Assembly: GCA_002454505.1 (NCBI GenBank)
Contig: DKJA01000118.1
Span: 1 to 25,803 of the forward strand
DNA from: Oxalobacteraceae bacterium UBA6704
GTDB lineage: Bacteria; Pseudomonadota; Gammaproteobacteria; Burkholderiales; Burkholderiaceae_D
DNA: 25,803 bases
Direction: 5' to 3'
Shown here: in pieces, positions 8,075 through 14,982 of the stretch
Position numbering within the stretch: position 1 is the first letter of the stretch
Layout: the number at the start of each line of letters is the position of its first letter
The notes under the pieces: generated by a model
Databases searched by the model: none
The model's input: the letters and a program-made list of their open reading frames with translations, nothing else
What the model was told of the DNA's origin: nothing
Program-made: the position numbers and the translations under genes

Positions 8075-8680
8075 ATGCCACGCCATGCCCGCATCCTGCT
8101 ACAGGGCTATCCACTGCACATCGTCCAGCGCGGGCATGATCGCCAGGCATGCTTCTTCGAACGATACGACTGCATCAACTACCTCGAGTCGCTGCGCATC
8201 CACGCGGAAACCTGTCGCTGCTCAATCCACGCTTACGTGTTGATGACCAATCACGTGCATCTGCTGCTGTCAGCCGAGGATGTCGCGAGAATTCCGCAGC
8301 TGATGAAAGCAGTCGCGCAAAAACATGCCCAGCTGCTCAATAAGCGGTTCGGACGTATCGGCCCTTGGTGGCAAGGCCGGTTTCATTCGTCCCCGGTATT
8401 GACCGACTCCTATTTCATGGCGTGTCACCAGTACATTGAGCTGAATCCGGTTGACGCGCGGATGGTTGGTGGTGTCGATCGATATCCCTGGTCGAGTTAT
8501 GGGGGGAATGCCGGTCTTCGAGAGAATCGACTGCTCACGCCACATCCGATCTATCTCGGGCTCGGGGGCGACAAGGAAAGTCGGTTCCATGCATACCGGG
8601 ATTTATTTCAGCATCCCTTGCCTATGGAGGAAGTGGCGGCCATCCGCGAGGCGATAGCGAAAAATCGTGCGCTGGGGTAG
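8075..8680 (+). CDS. REP-associated tyrosine transposase (RAYT, Y1/IS200-like domain)
   Basis: A 201-residue single-strand DNA transposase of the Y1/HUH type. RAYT signatures are clear: an N-terminal PRHARILLQGYPLHIVQRGHDRQACF, the metal-binding HUH pair in MTNHVHLLL (H60 and H62), GPWWQGRFHSS, and the catalytic region ACHQYIELNPVDARMV, where Y120 is the likely nucleophile, followed by YPWSSY. These enzymes cut and move REP sequences as single strands and are usually domesticated, one per genome family. AAGGGG precedes the ATG by about seven bases. The gene sits between perfect inverted 42-bp REP-like repeats (7952-7993 and 8695-8736), placed exactly between the terminators of two unrelated neighbours. 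All key residues are intact, so it is probably active. Confidence 0.92.
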   Translation: MPRHARILLQGYPLHIVQRGHDRQACFFERYDCINYLESLRIHAETCRCSIHAYVLMTNHVHLLLSAEDVARIPQLMKAVAQKHAQLLNKRFGRIGPWWQGRFHSSPVLTDSYFMACHQYIELNPVDARMVGGVDRYPWSSYGGNAGLRENRLLTPHPIYLGLGGDKESRFHAYRDLFQHPLPMEEVAAIREAIAKNRALG

Positions 8681-8694
8681 GGCGACGAAAATGC

Positions 8695-8736
8695 AACCCC
8701 GGGGACAGGCCCCTGCGGGGACAGTCCCCAGCCAAC
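8695..8736. repeat. REP-like 42-bp repeat, right copy beside the transposase
   Basis: It is the exact reverse complement of 7952-7993 and starts 15 bases after the transposase stop. Together the two form 42-bp perfect inverted ends around the gene. No target-site duplication is visible outside them, which fits RAYT-type elements rather than a classical insertion sequence. Confidence 0.85.
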
Positions 8737-8744
8737 TTGAGGCG

Positions 8745-8771
8745 AAAAAAAAGCCCGCTCAGGGCGGGCTT
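8745..8771 (-). terminator. Intrinsic terminator (minus strand), downstream of the SDR gene
   Basis: AAGCCCGC (8751-8758) pairs with GCGGGCTT (8764-8771) around a 5-nt loop; read on the minus strand the stem is followed by eight T (8752-8745). It lies about 110 bases past the stop of the oxidoreductase gene and would end its transcript. Confidence 0.85.
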
Positions 8772-8806
8772 CAAAACTATTATCTTGGAGGAGAATAGTG
8801 GAGACA
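8745..8806 (-). ncRNA. Possible ~60-nt small RNA or 3'UTR element with CTCCTCC loop
   Basis: Between the SDR stop and its terminator, the minus strand shows TTGGAC and CATACT (8817-8812) spaced 18 bases, a plausible weak promoter. From about 8806 the transcript would form a 6-bp stem ACTATT/AATAGT (8799-8794 with 8781-8776) that presents CTCCTCC in its loop, then the terminator. A CTCCTCC loop is complementary to ribosome-binding sites. Processing from the SDR mRNA would be an alternative origin. The stem is weak, so confidence is low. Confidence 0.3.
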
Positions 8807-8880
8807 GGTGCAGTATGCTGCGTCGCCACATATGCGTCCAATTTCCTTTTTCGATATTAGATATATGATTATTTTATATC

Positions 8881-9645
8881 TCAGTCCTTGACGGCGACCG
8901 TGTAGTTCAGCGCCATCCGGCCGCCGTCGGCGTACAGCGTCTGGCCCGTCATGTAGCTGGCGTCGTCGCTGGCGAGGAAGGCGGCGATCGACGCCACTTC
9001 TTCCGGCTCGCCGCAGCGGCCCAGCGGGGTGCGCGACAGGATCGTGTGGCGCGCTTCCGGGCTGCCCAGCACGGCCTGCTTGGCCAGTTCCGTCAGGATC
9101 GTGCCGGGGCCGATGCCGTTGACGCGGATGCCGTGCGGCGCCAGGTTCAGCGCCATCACGCGCGTCAGCTGGTTGACGCCGCCTTTCGACACCACGTACG
9201 GCACCTGGTTCGGGATCGCCAGCTCGGCGTTTACGCTGGACATGTTGATCACGCAGCCGGAACCCTGTTTCACCATCTCGCGCGCCACGGCCTGGCCGCA
9301 CAGGAACATCGATTTCAGGTTGATGCGCAGCACGCGGTCGAAGTCGTCCTCTTCCAGGTCGAGGAAGCTGGCGGCATGCGTCACGCCGGCGTTGTTGATC
9401 AGGATGTCGATGCGGCCGAATTCGGCCAGCGTGGCGGCCACCAGCGCATCCACGTCCGCCTTGACGCTGACGTCGGCGCGGAAGAAGCGGGCCTGCTCGC
9501 CCAGCGCCGCGGCGGCCTGGGCGCCTTCGGGACGGACGTCGGCCAGCATCACGCGGGCGCCTTCGGCAACGAGGCGCTGCGCGCAGGCCAGGCCGATGCC
9601 TTGCGTGGCGCCGGTGACGATGGCGGTCTTGTTGGTGAGTCTCAT
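8881..9645 (-). CDS. Short-chain dehydrogenase/reductase (classical SDR)
   Basis: A 254-residue NAD(P)-dependent oxidoreductase. The Rossmann motif TGATQGIG is at 11-18, NNAG at 84-87, the catalytic Ser in NMSSVNAE (about 136-137), and Y150-x-x-x-K154 (YVVSK). The C-terminus has the usual ASYMTGQTLYADGG block. Asp in LADVRPEG after the second strand favours NAD(H) over NADP(H). The start is ATG 9645, seven bases after AGGAAG; an ATG 21 bases upstream has no such site. Family resemblance is to the 3-ketoacyl-ACP reductase/sugar-alcohol dehydrogenase group, but the substrate cannot be assigned. It is a single gene with its own terminator at 8745-8771 and follows the lemA operon with a 47-bp gap. 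Confidence 0.88.
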   Translation of the reverse strand: MRLTNKTAIVTGATQGIGLACAQRLVAEGARVMLADVRPEGAQAAAALGEQARFFRADVSVKADVDALVAATLAEFGRIDILINNAGVTHAASFLDLEEDDFDRVLRINLKSMFLCGQAVAREMVKQGSGCVINMSSVNAELAIPNQVPYVVSKGGVNQLTRVMALNLAPHGIRVNGIGPGTILTELAKQAVLGSPEARHTILSRTPLGRCGEPEEVASIAAFLASDDASYMTGQTLYADGGRMALNYTVAVKD

Positions 9646-9692
9646 GTTCGCTTCCTCGCTGGGCAAAGAGGCGGATTGTAGCGCACCGCCGC

Positions 9693-10205
9693 TTACAGAA
9701 TGACGGCTTCGTCCGGCAGCTGGTTGCGGCGCGTGCCGTCGTCCGGGAAGTGACGCTGGAGCAGGTCGGCCAGCTGGTCCAGCGCGGCCAGCGTGCCGTC
9801 GCGGAAGTCGCCCTTTTTATAAGCTTCCGTCATCGTGCGGCACACGGCCTGCCATTCGGCATCGGCGATCAGCCGGCCGACGTTACGGTCGGCCACGATG
9901 TCCACCGCATGCTCGGCCAGGTTCACGTAGAGCAGCACGCCGCAGTTTTCCTCCGTATCCCACACGCCGTATTCGGCAAACAGCGCCCTGGCGCGTTCGC
10001 GGTTCGTCACGCCGGCCAGGGCCAGGCCGAACGGCAGTGCCGGTTCGACGATCAGCCGCACTTCGGCGCGGTGCCGCTGTTCGCCCGCGCCGACGGCCGC
10101 CGCGATCGCGGTCAGCGTCTCGGCCGGGAAGCAACGCTTGCCCACGTTGGAGCCCGTCATCGCGTGGCGCAGCGCGCGGCGCAACCGTGTGAAGAAATCC
10201 GCCAT
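9693..10205 (-). CDS. TPM-domain protein (YgcG/Psb32 family), third gene of the lemA operon
   Basis: A 170-residue protein with a TPM domain (TLP18.3/Psb32/MOLO-1). Seen are a short N-terminal RLRRALRHAMTG, then a central ALFAEYGVWDTEENCGVLLYVNLAEHAVDIVADRNVGRLIADAEWQAVCRTMTEAYKKGDFRDGTLAAL, which carries the family pattern of a strand, a helix and the final GDFxDG turn. No signal peptide or strong membrane segment is evident. Its ATG overlaps the stop of the preceding gene by one base (TAATG), implying translational coupling. LemA-TPM-TPM operons are common in Betaproteobacteria; they are suspected to act at the cell envelope, but no biochemical role is proved. Confidence 0.85.
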   Translation of the reverse strand: MADFFTRLRRALRHAMTGSNVGKRCFPAETLTAIAAAVGAGEQRHRAEVRLIVEPALPFGLALAGVTNRERARALFAEYGVWDTEENCGVLLYVNLAEHAVDIVADRNVGRLIADAEWQAVCRTMTEAYKKGDFRDGTLAALDQLADLLQRHFPDDGTRRNQLPDEAVIL

Positions 10206-11233
10206 TACCAGTCTCCCGAGGCGCCGCCGCCATCGAAGGTGCCGCCGCCACCGCCGCCAAAGCCGCCACCACCTCCACCGAAGCCACCACCGCCACCTCC
10301 GCGCGAGCCGCCGCCCAGCGCGCTGCCGATGGCCGCGCCGATCAGCACGCCGGCCGCGTCGGAACCCCAGCCGGAACGGTGCAGCGCACGGCCGCCGCGG
10401 GCGCCGCGGCGGCTGCCGCCACGGAGCATCGGCAGCAGGATGAACACGCCGAACAGCAATGCCGGCCACAGCCAGCCGCTGCCGCTTTCCTGCTGCGCGG
10501 CGGCCTTCTTTGCCGGCGGGGCAGGAAACTGTTCCTTGTCGAGCAGCGTGGCGATGGCGCTGACACCGGCCGTCAGCCCGCCGTAGTAATCGTTGTTGCG
10601 GAAGTGGGGCGCGATGACGTCCTGCAGCACGCGCTTCGATTGCGCATCCGTCAGCGAGCCCTGCACGCCGCGGCCCGCTTCGATGCGCAGCCGGCGCAGC
10701 GCCGGCGGATTGTCCTTCGCCACCATCAGCAGCACGCCGTCGTCGACGCCCTTGCGGCCCAGCTTCCACGCATCGGTGACACGGATGCTGTACTGCTCGA
10801 TCGCCTCGGGCGCCGTGCTTTTCACCAGCAGCACGGCGATCTGGCTGCCGGTGCGCGTTTCATAATCGGCCAGCACGGATTCCAGCGACGCGCGCTGTTG
10901 CGCCGTCAGCATGCCGGCCTGGTCCGTTACGCGGGCTTTCAGTTCCGGCACCGCGACAAAACCTGTGTCCTGCGCCTTGGCTGCTTCGACCACCAGCAGC
11001 GCCATGCAGAACAGGATCACCAGCAGCGCGTAGCGCACCAGCCAGTGGCTGAGCCACGAGCGGTTCGGCTGCGTCACCCAGTTGCGCAAGCGGCGGCGCC
11101 GGCCGCGGCCCCGCACGTCCCGTTCGTTGGTGGTCTCGGCGGTGCCCAGCCACTTGCCTTCGGACGGGTGTTCGCGCGTGCGGCGGCGGGGTGCGGCAGG
11201 TGTTGCGGCCTTGTCTTGCGGAGCCAGCGGCAT
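10205..11233 (-). CDS. TPM-domain membrane protein with glycine-rich tail (YgcG family)
   Basis: A 342-residue protein. Segments in order: an unusual very basic, disordered N-terminus of about 65 residues, a membrane anchor or signal segment (LVRYALLVILFCMALLVVEAAKA, about 66-88), the TPM domain (about 95-240; VTDQAGMLTAQQRASLESVLADYETRTGSQIAVLLVKS, ending NDYYGGLTAGVSAI), a second membrane segment (WLWPALLFGVFILLPML), then an arginine/glycine-rich region and a tail of almost pure glycine (GGGGGGFGG units) ending GASGDW. AAGGA lies five bases before the ATG, so the long N-terminus is probably translated. The gene is 22 bases after lemA and overlaps the next gene by one base. YgcG-like proteins usually begin directly with a signal peptide; the extension is the odd point. 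Confidence 0.87.
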   Translation of the reverse strand: MPLAPQDKAATPAAPRRRTREHPSEGKWLGTAETTNERDVRGRGRRRRLRNWVTQPNRSWLSHWLVRYALLVILFCMALLVVEAAKAQDTGFVAVPELKARVTDQAGMLTAQQRASLESVLADYETRTGSQIAVLLVKSTAPEAIEQYSIRVTDAWKLGRKGVDDGVLLMVAKDNPPALRRLRIEAGRGVQGSLTDAQSKRVLQDVIAPHFRNNDYYGGLTAGVSAIATLLDKEQFPAPPAKKAAAQQESGSGWLWPALLFGVFILLPMLRGGSRRGARGGRALHRSGWGSDAAGVLIGAAIGSALGGGSRGGGGGGFGGGGGGFGGGGGGTFDGGGASGDW

Positions 11234-11255
11234 GATGATCCTTGGTGCTGAGCCG

Positions 11256-11855
11256 TTACTTTTTGTTGAAATCCACGGCAGGTGCCGTCGAGATGGCCTT
11301 CTCGTTCTCCACCTGGAAGCTCGGCTTCACTTCATAGCCGAACATCATCGCGGTGAGATTGGTCGGGAAGCGGCGGGCCAGCACATTGTAGTCCTGCACC
11401 GCGGCGATGTAGCGCTGGCGTGCGACGGTGATGCGGTTCTCCGTGCCTTCCAGCTGCGACTGCAGGTCGCGGAAGCTGGTGTCGGCCTTCAGGTCCGGAT
11501 AGCGTTCGGACACGGCCATCAGCCGCGACAGGGCGGAGGACAGTTCGCCCTGCGCCTGCTGGAATTTCTGGAAGGCGGCGGGATTGTTCAGCACTTCCGG
11601 CGTCACCTGGATGCTGGTGGCCTGGGCGCGCGCCTTGGTGACCGCTTCCAGCGTTTCGCGCTCGTGCGACGCGTAACCCTTGACGGTGTTGACGAGATTT
11701 GGAATCAGGTCGGCCCGCCGCTGGTACTGGTTGACGACTTCGCCCCAGGCGGCCTTGGTGGCTTCATCCTTGCCCTGGAAATCGTTGTAGCCGCAGCCGG
11801 ACAACACGGCCGCCATCACACCGAGCACGAGCCAGCGCGCGAACTTGTTCTGCAT
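11256..11855 (-). CDS. lemA: LemA family lipoprotein
   Basis: A 199-residue LemA protein. It begins with a lipoprotein signal and lipobox (AAVLSGC, lipidation at Cys21), so it is probably membrane-anchored. The conserved family core follows: NQYQRRADLIPNLVNTVKGYASHERETLEAVTKARAQA, then AQGELSSALSRLMAVSERYPDLKAD, FRDLQSQLEGTENRITVARQRYIAAVQDYNV, and the terminal FPTNLTAMMFGYEVKPSF. The start at 11855 has GGGAGGAAG immediately upstream and gives a normal signal peptide. It leads the operon with the two TPM-domain genes and is divergent from pyrF. LemA was first seen as a membrane antigen; its molecular role is not known. Confidence 0.92.
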   Translation of the reverse strand: MQNKFARWLVLGVMAAVLSGCGYNDFQGKDEATKAAWGEVVNQYQRRADLIPNLVNTVKGYASHERETLEAVTKARAQATSIQVTPEVLNNPAAFQKFQQAQGELSSALSRLMAVSERYPDLKADTSFRDLQSQLEGTENRITVARQRYIAAVQDYNVLARRFPTNLTAMMFGYEVKPSFQVENEKAISTAPAVDFNKK

Positions 11856-11964
11856 ACTTCCTCCCTGAATTATTGGACACTGCTTATCGAGGTTCACTTT
11901 CAGAGGCACTATACACGCAAAGAAATGCCGATTTTGTACGCTGCAGCACACAGGCTGACGGGCT

Positions 11965-11993
11965 TTCGACGGTGGTCGCCTGCAAGATATAAT
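11965..11993 (+). promoter_or_regulatory. Sigma-70 promoter of pyrF
   Basis: A perfect -10 TATAAT (11988-11993) lies 17 bases after TTCGAC (11965-11970), a weak -35. The start of transcription is expected near 12000, leaving a leader of about 24 bases with GGGGAG as ribosome site before the GTG at 12024. Confidence 0.65.
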
Positions 11994-12023
11994 GCGGGGT
12001 TTTCAATTTTTCGGGGAGCCGCC

Positions 12024-12842
12024 GTGTCCTTCATCAACAAACTGCATGCTGCCTGGGCCGCCAACGACTCCCTGCTGTGCGTGGGCCTGGATCCGGACAT
12101 CGAGCGCCTGCCCGAGCAGTTCCGCACAGCGCCGGACGGCATCTATCAATTCTGCACGGCGATCGTCGATGCCACCGCCGACCTGGCCTGCGCCTTCAAG
12201 CCGCAGATAGCCTACTTTGCCGCGCTGGGCGCCGAAGGCCAGCTGGAGCGCATCTGCGCCTACATCAAGGACAAGTATCCGCACATCCCGCTGATCCTCG
12301 ACTCGAAGCGGGGCGACATCGGCGCGACTGCAAAGCAGTATGCACGCGAAGCGTACGACCGCTACGGTGCCGATGCGGTGACCGTCAGCCCATACATGGG
12401 TTCCGATTCGGTGGAGCCGTACATGGAGTGGACGGACCGCGGTGTGATCGTGCTGTGCCGCACGTCGAACCCGGGCGGCTCGGACCTGCAATTCCTCGAA
12501 GTGGACGGCAAGCCGCTGTACCAGCACGTGGCGAAACTTGTCGCGGACAAATGGAACCACAACGGCCAGTGCGCGCTGGTGGTGGGGGCCACGTTCCCGG
12601 AGGAGATCGCCCAGGTGCGCGCGCTGGTCGGCGACATGCCGCTGCTGATCCCCGGCATCGGCGCCCAGGGCGGCGACATCGAGGCCACGGTGCGCGCCGG
12701 CCGCACGGCTGCCGGCACTGGCATGATGATCAATTCGTCGCGCGCGATCCTGTACGCCAAGCCGGCCGATGGCGAAGATTTCGCCCAGGCTGCCCGGCGC
12801 GTGGCGGACGAGACGCGCAAGGCGATCAACGCGTATCGGTAA
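12024..12842 (+). CDS. pyrF: Orotidine 5'-phosphate decarboxylase
   Basis: PyrF carries out the last step of UMP synthesis, decarboxylating OMP in the cytoplasm. This 272-residue protein belongs to the longer type-2 group: FCVGLDPD-like VGLDPDIERLP near the N-terminus, the substrate region AFKPQIAYFAALG, the catalytic LDSKRGDIGATAKQYA (D93, K95, D98), the phosphate-side VSPYMGSDSVEPY, and GIGAQGGDIEATV towards the end. The start is GTG at 12024, set by GGGGAG six bases upstream and the consensus promoter just before it; the open frame continues far upstream but only as a shadow of lemA. It is monocistronic and converges on sbcB through a long shared hairpin. Confidence 0.95.
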   Translation: MSFINKLHAAWAANDSLLCVGLDPDIERLPEQFRTAPDGIYQFCTAIVDATADLACAFKPQIAYFAALGAEGQLERICAYIKDKYPHIPLILDSKRGDIGATAKQYAREAYDRYGADAVTVSPYMGSDSVEPYMEWTDRGVIVLCRTSNPGGSDLQFLEVDGKPLYQHVAKLVADKWNHNGQCALVVGATFPEEIAQVRALVGDMPLLIPGIGAQGGDIEATVRAGRTAAGTGMMINSSRAILYAKPADGEDFAQAARRVADETRKAINAYR

Positions 12843-12850
12843 GCAACAAA

Positions 12851-12916
12851 AAAACCGGTGACAGGCACCATTTATTTGGAAATATTTCCTGATAAATGGA
12901 GCCTGTCACCGGTTTT
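12851..12916. terminator. Long bidirectional hairpin between pyrF and sbcB, with REP-like arms
   Basis: AAAACCGGTGACAGGC (12851-12866) pairs perfectly with 12901-12916; after one A-A mismatch CCATTTAT (12868-12875) pairs with ATAAATGG (12892-12899), and the apex holds the palindrome GGAAATATTTCC (12878-12889). Each side ends in an A/T run, so it can stop transcription from both convergent genes. The arms include GGTG-ACAGG-CACC and GGAG-CCTGT-CACC, the same design as the REP-like units near 7952 and 8695. Confidence 0.8.
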
Positions 12917-12924
12917 GTTTTGAA

Positions 12925-14370
12925 TCAGTAGCTCTGCGGCACCACCATCTCCGCATATTCATACAGCGCGCCGAGAATCTGCTCGGCCCGTTCGTCGGCC
13001 GTTTCCTGCAGGTGGTCGATCTCGCCGAATAACTGGTCGACGCTGCGGGCGCCGCCGGCGCCTTCCAGCAGCCGCGCGGCGCGGTGCTGTTCCCACTGTT
13101 CGAATTCCTCTTCCGTCAGCGTGTCGGCAAAGTTGCGGGCGCGGTAGCGGAACAGCAGCTCGGCCAGGCGGTCGTCCTGGAAGCGGGGCGAGGCGGCGGC
13201 CAGTTTCTGCGGCGTTTCGCGGCGCAGCGCGTCGAGCAGCTTGCGGTCGCCGGGGCCGATGAAGCCGCCGTACAGGTCTTCGTCCACGTCCAGCGGTTCG
13301 CCGGGCGGACGGTAAAACACCTGCTCCCAGATGGCCGCCAAGTCCGGTCCGGCTGCTGCGTGGCGGGCGTTTTCCAGCGCCGCCGGCAGGTCCAGCTGCC
13401 AGCGTGCCGCCATATCGGCCGACAGGGTTTTCAGATTGGCCACCAGCATCGGCGACTTGTTCAGGTGCACGCTCTTGATCGGCAGCCGCGTGACGCCTCC
13501 CGGCAGGGCGTCGGCGCGGGTGAACAGGCGGGTGCGGATGGTTTCCGGATCCAGTTCAAACAGTTCGCGCGGGTCGTGGCTGCAATCCCAGACCAGCACT
13601 TCGTTCTTGTTGGTTGGATGGGTGCCCAGTGGCCACACCAGCGCCAGGCAGCCCCGTTCGCTGGGGAACATGCCGGACACGTGTAAAAACGGCTGGCGCA
13701 GCTCGCGCGCCAGGTGCAGGCCGATTTCATCCGCCACGCGGTCCTTCTTGCGCAATGCCAGGCAGAAATCCCACAGCCGCGGATTGTGCGAGCGGATCAG
13801 CCGTGCCAGCGCGATCGTGGCACGCACGTCGGACAGCGCATCGTGTGCCGCCTCGTGCGTCAGACCGTTGGCCGATGCCAACAATTCAAGTTTGAAGCTG
13901 ACCTTGCCGTTATCCCCTACAGGCCATTGAATCCCGTCGGGGCGCAGGGCATAGCACATGCGCACGACGTCCAGCAGGTCCCAGCGGCCGCAGCCGTTCT
14001 GCCATTCGCGGCCATACGGGTCGATCAGGTTGCGCCAGAACAGGAAACGCGTGACCTCGTCGTCGAAGCGTATCGTGTTGTAGCCGACGCCGATCGTGCC
14101 GGGCTGGGCAAACGCCTCCTCGATGACGGCGGCGAAGCGGTGTTCAGGCACGCCCCGTTCCAGGCATTGCTGGGGCGTAATGCCGGTAATCAGGCAGGCC
14201 TGCGGATCGGGCAGGAAGTCGGTGGCAGGCTGGCAGTACAGCATGATCGGTTCGCCGATCTCGTTCAGTTCGGCATCCGTGCGGATGGCGGCAAACTGGG
14301 CGGGACGGTCGCGGCGGGGCACGGCGCCAAAGGTTTCGTAATCGTGCCACAGGAAGGTTTGGGTGCTCAT
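12925..14370 (-). CDS. sbcB: Exodeoxyribonuclease I
   Basis: ExoI digests single-stranded DNA 3' to 5' and works in mismatch repair and recombination. The 481-residue protein has the full DEDDh set: D10 and E12 (WHDYETFG), D103 (YNTIRFDDEV), and H176/D181 (AAHDALSDVRATIALARL). The E. coli residues D15, E17, D108, H181 and D186 fit with a constant offset of five. The SH3-like and C-terminal helical regions follow (FLHVSGMFPSERGCLALVWPLG; LAELLFRYRARNFADTLTEEEFEQWEQH). Length is normal for the family. The start codon has no strong ribosome site, but it places the first strand correctly. It is divergent from the DUF5610-like gene (45 bp) and convergent with pyrF. Confidence 0.95.
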   Translation of the reverse strand: MSTQTFLWHDYETFGAVPRRDRPAQFAAIRTDAELNEIGEPIMLYCQPATDFLPDPQACLITGITPQQCLERGVPEHRFAAVIEEAFAQPGTIGVGYNTIRFDDEVTRFLFWRNLIDPYGREWQNGCGRWDLLDVVRMCYALRPDGIQWPVGDNGKVSFKLELLASANGLTHEAAHDALSDVRATIALARLIRSHNPRLWDFCLALRKKDRVADEIGLHLARELRQPFLHVSGMFPSERGCLALVWPLGTHPTNKNEVLVWDCSHDPRELFELDPETIRTRLFTRADALPGGVTRLPIKSVHLNKSPMLVANLKTLSADMAARWQLDLPAALENARHAAAGPDLAAIWEQVFYRPPGEPLDVDEDLYGGFIGPGDRKLLDALRRETPQKLAAASPRFQDDRLAELLFRYRARNFADTLTEEEFEQWEQHRAARLLEGAGGARSVDQLFGEIDHLQETADERAEQILGALYEYAEMVVPQSY

Positions 14371-14415
14371 CGGGCCTGTTTTAATGATGTTAGCTTTTGC
14401 TCACCGGAGATTATC

Positions 14416-14982
14416 GTGGCAAATACCGTTTCACTCAATTCGAAGACCATTTCGACCGACTCGAAAGTCGCCAACCAGGGCGAAATCCCGTCGGCGGCCA
14501 AGGCCAAGCTGGCGCTGAACGCGTCGATCATGCAGGCGTCCGCGCAGATTTCGATCGGCGCCCAAGGCGACCCGCAGGCGCTGCTGTACAAGTCGGCGAT
14601 CACCGGCATCAACGAGGCGCTGCAGGCGGAGCTGGGCGAGAACGCCGTGCAGAACGCGGCAAACAACGACAACTCGCCGGAAGCGACGGCCGGCCGCATC
14701 GTGTCGCTGGCCACCGGCTTCTTCGGCGCGTTCAAGAACCAGAATCCCGGCATGGACGACGACACCGCGATGGGCAAGTTCATGGACACGATCCAGGGCG
14801 GCATCGAAAAAGGCTTCAAGGAAGCGCGCGACATCCTCAAGGGCCTCAGCGTGCTGGGCGGCGACATCGCCACCAATATCGACAAGACCTACGAGCTGGT
14901 GATGAAAGGATTGTCGGACTTCAGCGCCAGTGCAAGCAAGCCGAAGGAAGCCGCTGCGGAGACGGACAGCAAGGCAGCCTAG
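14416..14982 (+). CDS. DUF5610-like protein of unknown function
   Basis: A 188-residue protein starting at GTG, with GGAGA five bases upstream. The N-terminal third is polar and Ala/Ser-rich (SLNSKTISTDSKVANQGE). The conserved part appears to be the C-terminal half: GRIVSLATGFFGAFKNQNPGMDDDTAMGKFMDTIQGGIEKGFKEARDILKGLSVLGGDIATNIDKTYELVMKGL. The G-I-x-x-G-F-x-x-A-x-x-I-L pattern matches my recollection of DUF5610 proteins, which are often near flagellar or surface genes. There is no signal peptide or membrane segment. Its stop codon overlaps the stop of the convergent diguanylate cyclase (shared CTAG). The family name is tentative; the gene itself is secure. Confidence 0.8.
   Translation: MANTVSLNSKTISTDSKVANQGEIPSAAKAKLALNASIMQASAQISIGAQGDPQALLYKSAITGINEALQAELGENAVQNAANNDNSPEATAGRIVSLATGFFGAFKNQNPGMDDDTAMGKFMDTIQGGIEKGFKEARDILKGLSVLGGDIATNIDKTYELVMKGLSDFSASASKPKEAAAETDSKAA

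Noticed and set aside
8799..8861. A 20-codon frame starting GTG after GGAGGAG on the plus strand
   Set aside because: The ribosome-site-like sequence is good, but no promoter or similarity supports it; it is better explained as the complement of the CTCCTCC loop in the minus-strand transcript.
11082..12023. In-frame extension of pyrF by more than 300 codons upstream
   Set aside because: This part lies antisense to lemA and the YgcG-type gene; the promoter TATAAT at 11988 and the GGGGAG-GTG start at 12024 mark the true beginning.
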